The notes below the pieces were generated by a model. The model was not told where the DNA came from and ran no database searches. It was given only the letters and a program-made list of their open reading frames with translations. This document shows positions 34,983-44,403 of a DNA stretch of 64,000 nt, in pieces. The position numbers were made by a program, and so were the translations under genes. This DNA comes from Bradyrhizobium pachyrhizi. Its GTDB lineage: Bacteria; Pseudomonadota; Alphaproteobacteria; Rhizobiales; Xanthobacteraceae. Position 1 is the first letter of the stretch. Every line of letters begins with the position of its first letter. The stretch spans positions 170,203-234,202 of the forward strand of contig NZ_LFIQ01000051.1 in assembly GCF_001189245.1 (NCBI RefSeq), given 5' to 3'.

Positions 34983-35891
34983 CTATCGCAAATAGCTTGC
35001 CAGATTCATGCTCTGGATCTTGGAGATCGCCGAATAGGACGCCGTCAGCTGCGCCTGATAGGTCGAAAGCTGCGCCGTCACGGCCGCAACGTCGACGCTG
35101 GTGAGGTCCGTCGACAGCGTCTTCGCAAAATTCTGATAATCGCTCTGGTTGGTGCTGGCGGTCTCGATCTGCGACGCCGCGGTCGACAGCTTTGCCTGCA
35201 CGGTGGATGTGGCATCCAGCGCACTGCTCGCAAGGTCGAGCGCCTGCGAGACGTCGCTCGACGACAGCGTCGTGCTGTTGCCGACGTATTTCAGCAGCCG
35301 CATCACCTGCTCGAACGCCGGATTGTCGGCGGTGACGCCGTAGGAGATCGACTGGCTGTCCGACACGCGCACGGACGCGATCTCGCTGTCGCCCTTGTAA
35401 TAGCTGGTGTCTGATGTCGTCAGCGATCCGGTGCCGGTGTCAAAGCTCGACAAATCCGCAGGCGCGGTGTCGGTGCGGGCGCCGCTGAAGACATATTCGC
35501 CGTCATACTGAGTGTTGAGCAGCCCCTGCATCTGCGCCATGGCCTGCCGGGCATAGTTGATCACCGATGCCGTCGCCGTGCTGCTGCCGGTGGTGGCCGC
35601 GCTGAGCTGGGTCCGCAGCTGCGTGATGATGTCGGTCACCGAGCCGACCGCCGAATACATCACCTGCACCTTGTTATCCGCGAGTTGGCTGGCATCGATA
35701 TAGGACTGCGCACGCGTCACCGAGACCTGCAAATTGATGACGCGCCCGGCGCCGGAACCATAGCCGCCGAAATCCTCGGATTGCAGCCCGGAGGACTCCT
35801 GCACCTGCTCGTTGGCCATCACCGCTTGCACCCGCAGCGCGCTTGATATCATCTGGTCCGACTGAGCAAAGGTGGCAACACGCATCATCAT
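34983..35891 (-). CDS. flgL: Flagellar hook-filament junction protein FlgL
   Basis: The 302-residue protein starts at the first of three ATG codons (MMMRVATFAQSDQM), which keeps it clear of the flgK stop. The N-terminal helix and the C-terminal helix (LTASYSAISKIQSMNLASYL) are of the flagellin D0/D1 type used for axial packing, with low-complexity Ser/Thr-rich middle parts. It is the last gene of the minus-strand flagellar run, directly after flgK. It forms the outer junction zone between hook and filament. Confidence 0.9.
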   Translation of the reverse strand: MMMRVATFAQSDQMISSALRVQAVMANEQVQESSGLQSEDFGGYGSGAGRVINLQVSVTRAQSYIDASQLADNKVQVMYSAVGSVTDIITQLRTQLSAATTGSSTATASVINYARQAMAQMQGLLNTQYDGEYVFSGARTDTAPADLSSFDTGTGSLTTSDTSYYKGDSEIASVRVSDSQSISYGVTADNPAFEQVMRLLKYVGNSTTLSSSDVSQALDLASSALDATSTVQAKLSTAASQIETASTNQSDYQNFAKTLSTDLTSVDVAAVTAQLSTYQAQLTASYSAISKIQSMNLASYLR

Positions 35892-35907
35892 GACGACGGC
35901 CTCGGGC

Positions 35908-37683
35908 TCAGCTGGCACTCATCGCGGTCATCAGCGCCGAGAACATGGCGTTGATCGCGGTAATGATCTGGGACGCGGCGGCGTATTTGTTCTGCAACGC
36001 ACTCAGATTTGCGGATTCCTCGTCAATGTTGACGCCGGACTGCGACGACAGCGAATTCGCATAAGTCGACTGAGCGGTTTGCTTGGCGGTGTAGGCCGCC
36101 GACGCCTGGGTCGCCTTGCCGGCGACGTTGGCGACGATGGCGGCCGCGTAGTCCGTGAAAGAGCCGGTGGTCGCGCCAAGACTGCCCGCCATACCGAAAT
36201 TGGTCGCCCCCGTCAGGGCGCTCGAGAGCGCGTTCACCACCGTCGCCGAGCCCGGCGACAGCACCGAAGTTCCGACGGTCAGAGTGGATGACGCATCGAG
36301 CGTCGCCGTTGGCAGCCCCGCCGTGCCGTTCAGAATGTCGCTGCGCACGGCGATGTCGGACGCGCCGGTCCCGGTGATCAGGTCGTTGAACCCGAAGTAA
36401 TCCGAAAAGCCTTCGCCGGAACTGCCGACCGAACTCGTCAGCTCGTTGATGGCGACGCCGTTGCCGGATGTGCTCGTCGAGATCGACAAGTGTCCGTTGG
36501 CATCGACCGTAGCTGACAGACCCGAGATACCGTTGATCGCGGTGGCGAGATCACCGACCGTGGCGTAGGACGACAGATCGAGGTCCTGGTAGGACACCAG
36601 ATTGCCGCTCTTGTCCGCAACCGCGATGCGCACCGTGCCGGTCGCCGACAGCGGCGTCGTGCTGCTCACGGTGCCGGTTCCGGTCAGGCTCGATGGCGGC
36701 GGCACCGATGTGCCCTGGTTGGACACAGCGTTGACGGCCGCGGTCAACTGCTGAGCCAACTCGTCGAGTTGCGACTGCGCCGCCGGCAGCGTCTGGTCAC
36801 GCAGCGTGATCAGCGCGCTGACCTTGCCCGAGGAGATCTGCGAGGTGATGTCGACGCCGTTGACGGTGATGCCGCTGAAACCGCTTAACGATCCCGCGCT
36901 GTAAGTCGTCGACGCCGTGACGCTGGGCAGCGCCGTATAGTTCAGCGGATGCGCCGTGCTATCGACCAGCGCCTGTCCCGATCCGGTATAGACCTGCAGA
37001 TCGCCGGTCGACGTGGTGAAATAGCTCACATTCATCATCGACGCGAGATCCTGCAGCGCGCTGTTGCGCTGGTCCTCCAGATCAGCCGTCGATTGTCCGG
37101 CCGCCGCCTGCTGCTTGATCTGCTTGTTGAGGTCGGAGATTTGCTGCAGGTCGGAGTTGATGTCGGTAACCGACGACGCGATGTCCTGGTCGGCATTGGA
37201 GCGCAGCGTCTGGATGCCGCTCGAGGTCTGTTGCAGCTGCGTCGTCACCGCCGCAAGCGCGCTGACGGCGTTCGATTGCAGCGACGCGCTGCTCGGCGTG
37301 CTCGCCAGCGACGACAACGCCGACTCGAACGCCGCGATCGTGTTGGCCAGCGAGGTTCCCGTCGTGGAGCTGTCCGAGCTCGATGTGCTGCCATAGAGCT
37401 GCTGGAGCTCGGTCAGAAAGCTGTTGGTGGTGTCGGCGGCGCCGAGATCGGAATCGGCCCCGACCAGCGACTTCAGGAGCAGCTTGTCGACCGCGCTGCT
37501 GATCCCCGTGATCGTGACGCCAGTACCGACACCGGAAGTGACGCTGCTGCTCTGATTGGCGGTCTTCGCGGTATAGCCCTTGGTGTCGGCATTGGAAATA
37601 TTGGCCGAGGCTACGCTGATCTGCACCTGCGTGGCCGACAGCCCGCTGAATGCGATGCTTCGTGCAATATCGAGCGAGGACAC
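35908..37683 (-). CDS. flgK: Flagellar hook-associated protein FlgK
   Basis: The 591-residue protein has the family N-terminus (ARSIAFSGLSATQVQISVASANISNADTKGYT, near 6-37, with the N-A-x-T-x-G-Y motif of axial proteins) and a C-terminal helix of the same type. The long variable middle is rich in Ser, Thr and Ala. It is located between the FlgN-like gene and flgL. It forms the inner junction zone between hook and filament. Confidence 0.93.
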   Translation of the reverse strand: MSSLDIARSIAFSGLSATQVQISVASANISNADTKGYTAKTANQSSSVTSGVGTGVTITGISSAVDKLLLKSLVGADSDLGAADTTNSFLTELQQLYGSTSSSDSSTTGTSLANTIAAFESALSSLASTPSSASLQSNAVSALAAVTTQLQQTSSGIQTLRSNADQDIASSVTDINSDLQQISDLNKQIKQQAAAGQSTADLEDQRNSALQDLASMMNVSYFTTSTGDLQVYTGSGQALVDSTAHPLNYTALPSVTASTTYSAGSLSGFSGITVNGVDITSQISSGKVSALITLRDQTLPAAQSQLDELAQQLTAAVNAVSNQGTSVPPPSSLTGTGTVSSTTPLSATGTVRIAVADKSGNLVSYQDLDLSSYATVGDLATAINGISGLSATVDANGHLSISTSTSGNGVAINELTSSVGSSGEGFSDYFGFNDLITGTGASDIAVRSDILNGTAGLPTATLDASSTLTVGTSVLSPGSATVVNALSSALTGATNFGMAGSLGATTGSFTDYAAAIVANVAGKATQASAAYTAKQTAQSTYANSLSSQSGVNIDEESANLSALQNKYAAASQIITAINAMFSALMTAMSAS

Positions 37684-37710
37684 GGCCTACTCCCTCCGGC
37701 GCCGGCCCGA

Positions 37711-38166
37711 TCAGGCCCGCACATTGGTGCCATAGGACATCGCCGGCGTGACGCGACGGCCGCCGGCGCCATAAGGCGACACGTTGGCGATCTGCTCGCG
37801 GATCGCCTGCATGATCGCCTCGATCCTGCGATTGCTGGCATCGATCGCCGCACGCAGCCGCATCACGTTCTCATCCATCGCCATGCGCAGCTTCAGGATC
37901 CGATCCATCAGCTGCTCGCGCAGCACGCGATCCTGGACGTTGAGATTTGCCGTCTTGCCGACCGCCTCCGCCACACATTGCTCGAACAGGGTGGCAAGTC
38001 GGTGCTTCTCGTCGACCTGCTTCAGCCGCGAGGCCGGCAAGCCCTTGGCGAGCTCGACATTCTCCTCGTTCACGATCGCGATCAGATTGTCGATCAGCGC
38101 GATCAACGACCTTGCGCGCTCGTCATTGCCCGCGGGATTGATCTTGATGTTGCGTTCCGGTGTCAT
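37711..38166 (-). CDS. FlgN-like flagellar chaperone (probable)
   Basis: A 151-residue, nearly all-helical protein starting MTPERNIK, with long heptad-like stretches (LIALIDNLIAIVNEENVELAKG and a helix ending RILKLRMAMDENVMRLRAAI). FlgN proteins are short helical chaperones for FlgK and FlgL, and this gene sits 27 bases ahead of flgK. The longer frame from 38232 is rejected because it overlaps the previous gene. The assignment rests on size, helical make-up and position. Confidence 0.7.
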   Translation of the reverse strand: MTPERNIKINPAGNDERARSLIALIDNLIAIVNEENVELAKGLPASRLKQVDEKHRLATLFEQCVAEAVGKTANLNVQDRVLREQLMDRILKLRMAMDENVMRLRAAIDASNRRIEAIMQAIREQIANVSPYGAGGRRVTPAMSYGTNVRA

Positions 38167-38185
38167 GTCATCGCTCCCGTTCAAG

Positions 38186-38440
38186 CTAGTGTCCGCGACG
38201 CAGGGCGCGAACCGATTGTGCGCTGCGTCCATACGCGGTGATTGCCGTAACCCGGACCGCGGCCCGGTTGAGTTCCTGGTCGAGCCGCGCGCATTCGCGC
38301 ATCAGCTGGTCCCGCAACGTTCCGACATCGTCGAGCAACGCACGGAGCTGCGCCCGGTCGTCCGGCCGGACCGAGGCGGCCTTCGCCTGCAGCCGCTGAA
38401 GCTTGACCAGCAAGCGGTCATTCCACTTCTCGGTCATCAT
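38186..38440 (-). CDS. Small helical protein of the flagellar operon
   Basis: An 84-residue, highly charged helical protein (MMTEKWNDRLLVKLQRLQAK onward) with coiled-coil character. The start overlaps the flgE stop (ATGA), so it is translationally coupled to the hook gene. No family is assigned; a small export chaperone is possible. Confidence 0.65.
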   Translation of the reverse strand: MMTEKWNDRLLVKLQRLQAKAASVRPDDRAQLRALLDDVGTLRDQLMRECARLDQELNRAAVRVTAITAYGRSAQSVRALRRGH

Positions 38441-39708
38441 CGCGACACCGCCGAGATCAGCGTATCGAACATCTTATCGACGGTGGTGATCACCTGCGAT
38501 GCCGCCGAATAGGCCTGCTGCGCCGAGATCATGTTGGAGAACTGACCGCTGGTGTCGGTGGTGCTCGATTCCAGTTCGCTGCCGTAGATCGTACCAGCGC
38601 CGTTGCTGCCCGACGTCTGCAGCGTGGCGTTGCCGGACGCTGCCGTCGCGGAGTACATGCCGTCGCTGGCCGCGCTCAATCCGTTGGGGTCGCTGAAGGT
38701 CGCGACCGCGATCTTGTAGATTGCGATCGTCTGCCCGTTGGAGTAGGTCGCGTCGACCACGCCGCCCTTGCCGATCGAAATGCTGCTCAGCTTGCCATAG
38801 GGCAGACCGTCCGACGTGATGCTCGTAAGGTCGACGGCCGGCGTGGTCTCGCCTGACGAATACTGCGTGAGGCCATCGGTCTTGCCGGCCGTACCGAGAT
38901 TGAGCGTAATGGAGCTGTCGGCCGCGCCATCTGTCCAACCGGTCACCGAGATCGTCGGCGGGCTCGGCACCGTCGATTTGAGTGAACCATCGCTATTGAA
39001 GGTGATCGCCACCGTATCGGTGATCGCGCCGGCGCTGGCCGTCGTGGAGTCCGATGCGAGCTTGGGCTGCTCGAAGCTGGCCTTCCATGTGTTGTCACCG
39101 GTCTTTTCCCAATCGATCTGGATCGTGCTCGCCGTACCCAGCGAATCGTAGACCGTCATCGAACTGTTGAACGTCGCGTTGACCGCGGCATCGGCCGGCA
39201 GGTTCGCCGCGACGGTGGTCTTGGTGGTGGCGCTGCCGCTGGTGGAAGCCACCTGCGTGTTGATCGGACCAAGGCTCGCGGCGGAGGCATTGCCGATGAT
39301 GTTGCCGTCGGCGTCGGTGCGCCAACCCTCAAGGTAATTTCCGTTGTTGACGAGGTAGCCCAGATTGTCAGTGGTGAACGCGCCGTTACGCGTATAGGAG
39401 GTGGTGCCGCCGGACGTCGCGTTGGTGGTGACGAAGAAGCCGCTGCCCTGGATCGCGACGTCGGTGGCGTTGGTGGTCGCGGACAGCAAGCCCTGCTGGG
39501 TGATGTTGGCGCGGCCGGACACCGTGACGCCGCCGGACGTGTATGAGGTGGCGCTGTTCGACGCGGTCACCAGATCCTGGAACATCGCCGACGTGGTCTT
39601 GTAGCCCGTGGTGTCGGCGTTGGAAATGTTGTCAGAAATCATCGCCAGCGACTGGCTCTGCGCATTGAGCGCCGAGATCGCCGAGGAAAGAGCACCAGTG
39701 AGACTCAT
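38437..39708 (-). CDS. flgE: Flagellar hook protein FlgE
   Basis: The 423-residue protein begins SLTGALSSAISALNAQ and continues MISDNISNADTTGYK, the rod/hook N-terminal motif, and ends with the helix QQAYSAASQVITTVDKMFDTLISA. The middle contains the FlgE-type VYDSLGTASTIQIDW segment. It polymerises into the hook between rod and filament. It is 19 bases behind flgD. Confidence 0.94.
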   Translation of the reverse strand: MSLTGALSSAISALNAQSQSLAMISDNISNADTTGYKTTSAMFQDLVTASNSATSYTSGGVTVSGRANITQQGLLSATTNATDVAIQGSGFFVTTNATSGGTTSYTRNGAFTTDNLGYLVNNGNYLEGWRTDADGNIIGNASAASLGPINTQVASTSGSATTKTTVAANLPADAAVNATFNSSMTVYDSLGTASTIQIDWEKTGDNTWKASFEQPKLASDSTTASAGAITDTVAITFNSDGSLKSTVPSPPTISVTGWTDGAADSSITLNLGTAGKTDGLTQYSSGETTPAVDLTSITSDGLPYGKLSSISIGKGGVVDATYSNGQTIAIYKIAVATFSDPNGLSAASDGMYSATAASGNATLQTSGSNGAGTIYGSELESSTTDTSGQFSNMISAQQAYSAASQVITTVDKMFDTLISAVSR

Positions 39709-39727
39709 GATATTACTCCGGAAGCAA

Positions 39728-40387
39728 TCAGGACGTGACGCCGATAATGTTGGCGGCGCTGACGGGGACGCCGTTCACGAGCAGCGAGGGCGTCGAGCCG
39801 GAGGCATCGATGCCGGTCACCGTTCCCGTCATCGTGGTGTAGCTAAGCAGCGAGTTTCCGGCGGAGTCGGTCGCAGTCACCTGAATCGTGTACTGGCCGC
39901 CGTCCTTGAGCTGGGTGCCGTCGGAGGTCTGACCGTTCCAGGTGAAGGTGTTGGAGCCGGCGGTTCCGGTCCCCTTGCCGCTCCACACCGTGTTGCCCGA
40001 GGAGTCCTGGATCGTGATCGCGACGTTGGACGCGGCCGAGGTTAGCGAGTAGCCGAACGTCGCCGAGCCGTTGGTCAGCTCCGCCGTGTTCGTCTTCGCC
40101 TCGACGGTGTGGCCGATATAGTTGACCGAGTTGAGCGTCACGAGGCTCGAGAACGAGCTCGCCAGCGACGTCATGCTGGCGTTGGTCGACTGCTGCTCGG
40201 TGAAGTTGGCGTAGGAGGTGAGCTGGTTGATGAAGTCGGTCGTGCTGGTGGCGTTCAGCGGATCCTGGTTTTGCAGCTCGCTGACGAGCAGGTTGAGGAA
40301 ATCGGTCGAGCTCATCCCCATCGACGCACTCGACGACGCGCTCGACGTGGTAGAGGTTGCAGCAGAGGTTGCCGAGGAAACGGTCAT
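39728..40387 (-). CDS. flgD: Flagellar hook-capping scaffold protein FlgD
   Basis: The 219-residue protein has the FlgD N-terminal motif (DFLNLLVSELQNQDPLNA) and the FlgD immunoglobulin-like domain (FTWNGQTSDGTQLKDGGQY). It caps the growing hook and is needed for FlgE assembly. The start at MTVSSATS is used; longer upstream frames lack support. It heads the flgD-flgE run, with an unoccupied 237-base region upstream that probably has the promoter. Confidence 0.93.
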   Translation of the reverse strand: MTVSSATSAATSTTSSASSSASMGMSSTDFLNLLVSELQNQDPLNATSTTDFINQLTSYANFTEQQSTNASMTSLASSFSSLVTLNSVNYIGHTVEAKTNTAELTNGSATFGYSLTSAASNVAITIQDSSGNTVWSGKGTGTAGSNTFTWNGQTSDGTQLKDGGQYTIQVTATDSAGNSLLSYTTMTGTVTGIDASGSTPSLLVNGVPVSAANIIGVTS

Positions 40388-40624
40388 GACAAGGCTCTCT
40401 TCGCCGCGGAATGCGCGACGGAACGCGGTGGAACATTGGGGTCGTGATGTCGTTCGCAGATAAAACGGATGACGCGCCGATTTCAGGCGCGGATTCATCC
40501 ACCCGGAATCACTTGATGAATCGGCAGAAATTGCCGTGTCCGTGGCGGGTTCATGGCTCGCAGGCGTGCGCAAGCATCTCGCCGCGAAAGCCCGCGGGGA
40601 GCTGCAACGGCAATGCGGAGCGTT

Positions 40625-41035
40625 TTAGAGCGAAAGGCTGATCGGCAGATACGCCTCACCGAGCATCAATGCCGGCGGCGTCAATGCGGGCAACAGGCAG
40701 AGGGCCAGCAGCAGCGCAGGCAGCACCTTGCCTTGCTGTGCGGATTGGTCCGGTGCTTGGGCATCGTCCGGCTGATCGTCAGCCGAGGCAGGCCCCGAAG
40801 CGGGCTTCTGGCGCAAGTTCGCCGCCGCGGTCACGATGCGGTCGGCAAGACCCTTGGGTGCGCGAACCGGCGGCGCCGCGAGCGCGCGGCGTACCGCGCT
40901 CGCCTCCTCAAAGAGCGTCCGCGCCTCGGCCGAGGATGCCAGGAGCTGGGCGGCGCCAAGACGTTGATCGTCGGGCCAGCGGGACAGATCCTCCCCCAGC
41001 CGGTCGATCAGGTCTTCGAATGTCGCAACGTCCAT
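40625..41035 (-). CDS. Small protein with C-terminal membrane segment, possible anti-sigma partner
   Basis: A 136-residue protein from the ATG at 41035 (MDVATFEDLIDRLGEDLSRW); an upstream ATG at 41080 is possible. The N-terminus is acidic and helical, with a Pro-rich middle and a single hydrophobic helix near the C-terminus (LPALLLALCLLPAL). Short proteins of this type accompany ECF sigma genes in Rhizobiales and may bind them. The ECF sigma gene here lies 3.4 kb upstream, so pairing is uncertain. Confidence 0.55.
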   Translation of the reverse strand: MDVATFEDLIDRLGEDLSRWPDDQRLGAAQLLASSAEARTLFEEASAVRRALAAPPVRAPKGLADRIVTAAANLRQKPASGPASADDQPDDAQAPDQSAQQGKVLPALLLALCLLPALTPPALMLGEAYLPISLSL

Positions 41036-41234
41036 CGCGCGCGCAGATCCAGCCTCGTCGCCAAGGCAGTCATAAAGCATTCGCGGGACGGCGGAAATCA
41101 ATTTCCGCCGCTGTCGCATCAGGTCCAGCATGGTGCTCGCCGGGCGGCTATTTTCCCCAACCAGGGCGCCCGCCCAGGCCCCTTGTTGCGCCGGCCAACC
41201 GCCCTCGCCGGGTGATTCGCTGGCCTCTCCGGGC

Positions 41235-41678
41235 TCAGCGGCCGGCGGCTGATTCGAGCGTCTTGTCGAGTGCCCTGGCCTTGGCGGCCTTGCCGGCGGT
41301 CGCCTCGACGAACTTCCAGGCGTCGCGCAGTTCCGCCAGGCTCGCGATGATGCGCCGAAAATTCTCCCTGGCCTGCGGCCGGCCGTAGGATCGCAGGCAC
41401 GCCATGATCAGGGCGTTATAGGTGCGGTAGAGACGATCGGCCATCGCGCCGCCGCGGGTGAAGTCGAGATTGTGGCTCAGCCCGCGCAGGATCGCGGTCG
41501 CCCGCGTCAGATAGTTGTGCCCTTCCTCGAAGCGCTTCGCCTCGTGCGCGTCCAGCGCCTTCTGCAACAGCGTGATCGCGCCGTCGCACAGCATCACCAC
41601 CGCCTTCAGCGGCGGCACCGCCACCGCGGCGGATCGATAGGCGTTGTTGGCCTGGTAGGCGGTCGCGTTCTGGGTCAT
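41235..41678 (-). CDS. fliS: Flagellar filament export chaperone FliS
   Basis: The 147-residue helical protein has the FliS arrangement: an early YRSAAVAVPPLKAVVMLCDGAI region, LTRATAILRGLSHNLDF and the late LYRTYNALIMACLRSYGR. FliS binds the C-terminus of flagellin and stops premature assembly. Its ATG overlaps the fliD stop (TAATG), as in the usual fliD-fliS pair. Confidence 0.9.
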   Translation of the reverse strand: MTQNATAYQANNAYRSAAVAVPPLKAVVMLCDGAITLLQKALDAHEAKRFEEGHNYLTRATAILRGLSHNLDFTRGGAMADRLYRTYNALIMACLRSYGRPQARENFRRIIASLAELRDAWKFVEATAGKAAKARALDKTLESAAGR

Positions 41679-43375
41679 TAGTTACTCGATGATGCGTCTA
41701 GGAGTGCTTTCAGGTAGCCCAGCGTGTTGTTCGCGCTTTCGATGGCCGCCTGGTAATTGGCGTATTGAACCTGCAGCTGAGCCTTGAACGTCGCCGCATT
41801 GCTCTGAATGTCGCTGACCTGGGACTGTAGGTCGGTGTCGCGCGACTGCAAGTTGGTGATCATGGTCTGGAGTTGACCGCTGGTGCCGGAACTGGTGTGC
41901 GCGAGCTGGTAGAGCTGCGTCGCCAAACCCGACGACGATGTCACCGTGATCGACTGCGAGGTCGAGCCCGTATAGGTGAATGCCATGCCGGCGTAGATCG
42001 TGCCTGAATTGCCGATGATGGTGTTGCCGACCACCGAAAAGCCGGAGCTGTCGCCGCCGACCGAGGCTCCGGTCAGCATACCGGTGGAGTCCACCGTGAG
42101 GTCGAGCGTGAAGGATTGCGGCGATGTGCCGGTGTTGACCACGCTGAGCTGGCTGGACGAAGTGGTAGTCTGCGCCGACAGCAGCTGGGTGACGCCGGCG
42201 AGATTTTGCGTCAGCACCGTCGACAGCGTGCCGGTATCGAGCTGGAGCTGGTTGTTCTCGTTGAAGGACAGACCGAGATCGGCCATCGTCATGCCGCCGA
42301 CCGCGCCGCTGAGCACCTGCTGCAGCTGGGTCATGATATCGCGCATCGTGCTGTCGCCGAACAGCACCGCGCTCGATGCGGCTGTGCCGTCGGAATTCTG
42401 CGCCGACTGCGCGATCACCTGGTCGCGAAATGCATTGTAGTTGGTGACGAAGGTCTGCAGCGCTGACGTGATCTGGCTGGTGTCGGTCTCGATGCTGATG
42501 TTGAGGCTAGTGCCGCTCGGCGTCGGTTGCAGCAGGTCGAACGTGACGCCGGACAGGACGTCGGAAATGTCGTTGGTGTTGCGCGTGAGCGCGATGCCGT
42601 CGAGGGTGAATTCCGCGGACTGCGACTTCTGCAGCACGTCGGTGAACGCTCCGGACGTGTCGGTGACGCCGAGCTTGTTCAGGATGTCGTCGCCCGACGT
42701 CGACGAATAGGTGATGTCAGCGGCGTCCTGCGTCCCCGTCAGCACCATCTCATAGGACCCGCTCGACACCTGGACGATGGAGGCCTGGACGTTAGTGGTC
42801 GAGGTCTGGGCGTTGATGGTGTCGACGATATCCTGCATGGACATGCCGCTGGTGATCGAGATCGCCGTGCTGGTGCCGCCGGACAGGCCGAGCGAGAAAG
42901 TGCCGGAGAGGCCCAGCGCCGTCGAGCTGCTCGACTGCGAGGAGCCGATCACCTTCTGCGCGGTCGCGAGCTGGGTGATCTGGAGCGTGTGATCGCCGGT
43001 CGCCGAGCCGCTGTTGACGCTCATGTTGAGCGCCGACGAGGCGCTGACGTCACCTGTGGACGAGATCGTCGCTGCGCGGGTGGCGAACGCGTTGGTGGCG
43101 ATCGAATTGATGATCGAGGTGCTGAGCGACGACAACCCGGTCGCCAGCGTCGACAGCTCGGTCTGCAGCGATTGATAGGCCGTGATCTTGGCCTGGTTCG
43201 CGGTGATCGTCGTGGTGATCGAGGTCGCCGCTGCGAGTTTGGCGTTGACCTCGGCCTCGATCAGGGCATCCCAATCGATGCTGGTCGAATTGGTCGTGCC
43301 GGTCGTTGTCACCGTGCTGGCAGAACTGGTCGACGTCGTGCTTGATGTGCTCGAGGTGGCGCTACTAACCGTCAT
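41678..43375 (-). CDS. fliD: Flagellar filament cap protein FliD
   Basis: The 565-residue protein is rich in Ser, Thr and Ala. Its FliD_N domain follows the low-complexity start (IDWDALIEAEVNAKLAAATS), and the C-terminal FliD_C part has the ending NYQAAIESANNTLGYLKALL. FliD caps the filament tip and guides flagellin assembly. It lies between flagellin and fliS. Confidence 0.92.
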   Translation of the reverse strand: MTVSSATSSTSSTTSTSSASTVTTTGTTNSTSIDWDALIEAEVNAKLAAATSITTTITANQAKITAYQSLQTELSTLATGLSSLSTSIINSIATNAFATRAATISSTGDVSASSALNMSVNSGSATGDHTLQITQLATAQKVIGSSQSSSSTALGLSGTFSLGLSGGTSTAISITSGMSMQDIVDTINAQTSTTNVQASIVQVSSGSYEMVLTGTQDAADITYSSTSGDDILNKLGVTDTSGAFTDVLQKSQSAEFTLDGIALTRNTNDISDVLSGVTFDLLQPTPSGTSLNISIETDTSQITSALQTFVTNYNAFRDQVIAQSAQNSDGTAASSAVLFGDSTMRDIMTQLQQVLSGAVGGMTMADLGLSFNENNQLQLDTGTLSTVLTQNLAGVTQLLSAQTTTSSSQLSVVNTGTSPQSFTLDLTVDSTGMLTGASVGGDSSGFSVVGNTIIGNSGTIYAGMAFTYTGSTSQSITVTSSSGLATQLYQLAHTSSGTSGQLQTMITNLQSRDTDLQSQVSDIQSNAATFKAQLQVQYANYQAAIESANNTLGYLKALLDASSSN

Positions 43376-43399
43376 GTCGACACTTCCGCCGCAATAGGA

Positions 43400-43426
43400 A
43401 TCGGGCCGGCATCATGCCGGCCCGAT
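43400..43426 (-). terminator. Hairpin terminator after the flagellin gene
   Basis: Arms atcgggccggca (43400-43411) and tgccggcccgat (43415-43426) are perfect 12-base complements with a three-base loop, placed 13 bases after the flagellin stop. The trailing U run is weak. It likely ends most flagellin transcripts, making fliD separate or read-through-dependent. Confidence 0.7.
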
Positions 43427-43438
43427 CGGTCTTTCGAA

Positions 43439-44263
43439 TTAGCCGAGCAGCTTCAGCAGGTACTGCGGCATCTGGTTCGCCGCGGTTTCAGCCGAGACCG
43501 CGGCCTGGGTCTTCACTTCGGCCGAGGACAGCGTCGCCTGCTCGGAGGCGATATCAACGTCTTTGATCGCCGAGTTGGCCGATTGCAGATTTTGGGTCTG
43601 GGTCGAGATCGAGTCAGCGCTGAAGTTGAAGCGGGATTCCTGAGCACCGATCTCGGCGCGTGCGGACGAAACCTTGTCGATCGCGGTGTCGAGAGCCGTC
43701 ATCGCGCTGGTGGCGCTCGACAGGCTGGACACGTCGAGCGACGTCACGGACAGCGAAGAGGCCGTGAGGCTCGTCAGCGTGATCGTGATGGTGTCGGCCG
43801 AGGTCGAACCGACCAGCACCGAGACGCCAGAGGAGAACACGCTCGAGCCATCGAGCAAGCTCTGGCTGCTGTAGCGGGTGCCACTGGCGATCGAGTCGAT
43901 TTCGCCCTTGAGCTGCGTGAATTCCGAGTTGATGTAGGCGCGGCTGGAATCGGCCACGGTGCCCGAAGCGGACTCGGAAGCCAGCGACTTCATGCGGGCC
44001 AGGATGTCCGAGATGTTGGAGGCGCCGCCGTCGGCGGTCTGCAGGATGGAGGTCGCCTGCGCCGCGTTGGTGGCGGCCTGCTGCAGCGTCGTGATGTCGG
44101 AGGAGATACGGGTCGAGATCGCAAGGCCCGCCGCGTCGTCGGAGGCCGAAGTGATGCGCGAGCCGCTCGACAGCTTCGACAGCGCGCTGGTTTCCTGCTG
44201 CGAGTTGATGTTGAGGTAGCGGACCGCGGAGTTCGCGGCGGTGTTGGTGGAGATTGCCGGCAT
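43439..44263 (-). CDS. fliC: Flagellin
   Basis: The 274-residue flagellin has a conserved N-terminal D0/D1 region (NTAANSAVRYLNINSQQETS, then LSSGSRITSASDDAAGLAIS) and C-terminal region (SAETAANQMPQYLLKLLG). The middle is very short, so the protein lacks the large surface domains of the bigger subpolar flagellins of Bradyrhizobium and is nearer lateral-type size. An AGGAG ribosome-binding site precedes the ATG. It is first in the flagellin-fliD-fliS order. Confidence 0.94.
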   Translation of the reverse strand: MPAISTNTAANSAVRYLNINSQQETSALSKLSSGSRITSASDDAAGLAISTRISSDITTLQQAATNAAQATSILQTADGGASNISDILARMKSLASESASGTVADSSRAYINSEFTQLKGEIDSIASGTRYSSQSLLDGSSVFSSGVSVLVGSTSADTITITLTSLTASSLSVTSLDVSSLSSATSAMTALDTAIDKVSSARAEIGAQESRFNFSADSISTQTQNLQSANSAIKDVDIASEQATLSSAEVKTQAAVSAETAANQMPQYLLKLLG

Positions 44264-44403
44264 GAGTAGCTCCTGTGCTGATGGGGCATGGCATGCCGCA
44301 TCGTGAAGAAGAGAGGTGACGCGGATCCAGCCCCCGTCCGCCCGATCAAACGGGTCGGCCGCCGGTGGTCAGGCGCAAAATCTTCAGAAGCCGGAATTTA
44401 TGG

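Noticed and set aside
35149..43397. Repeated Ser/Thr/Ala-coding tracts in the flagellar genes as a repeat array or CRISPR
   Set aside because: They are low-complexity coding sequence of axial proteins with no regular spacing or identical units.
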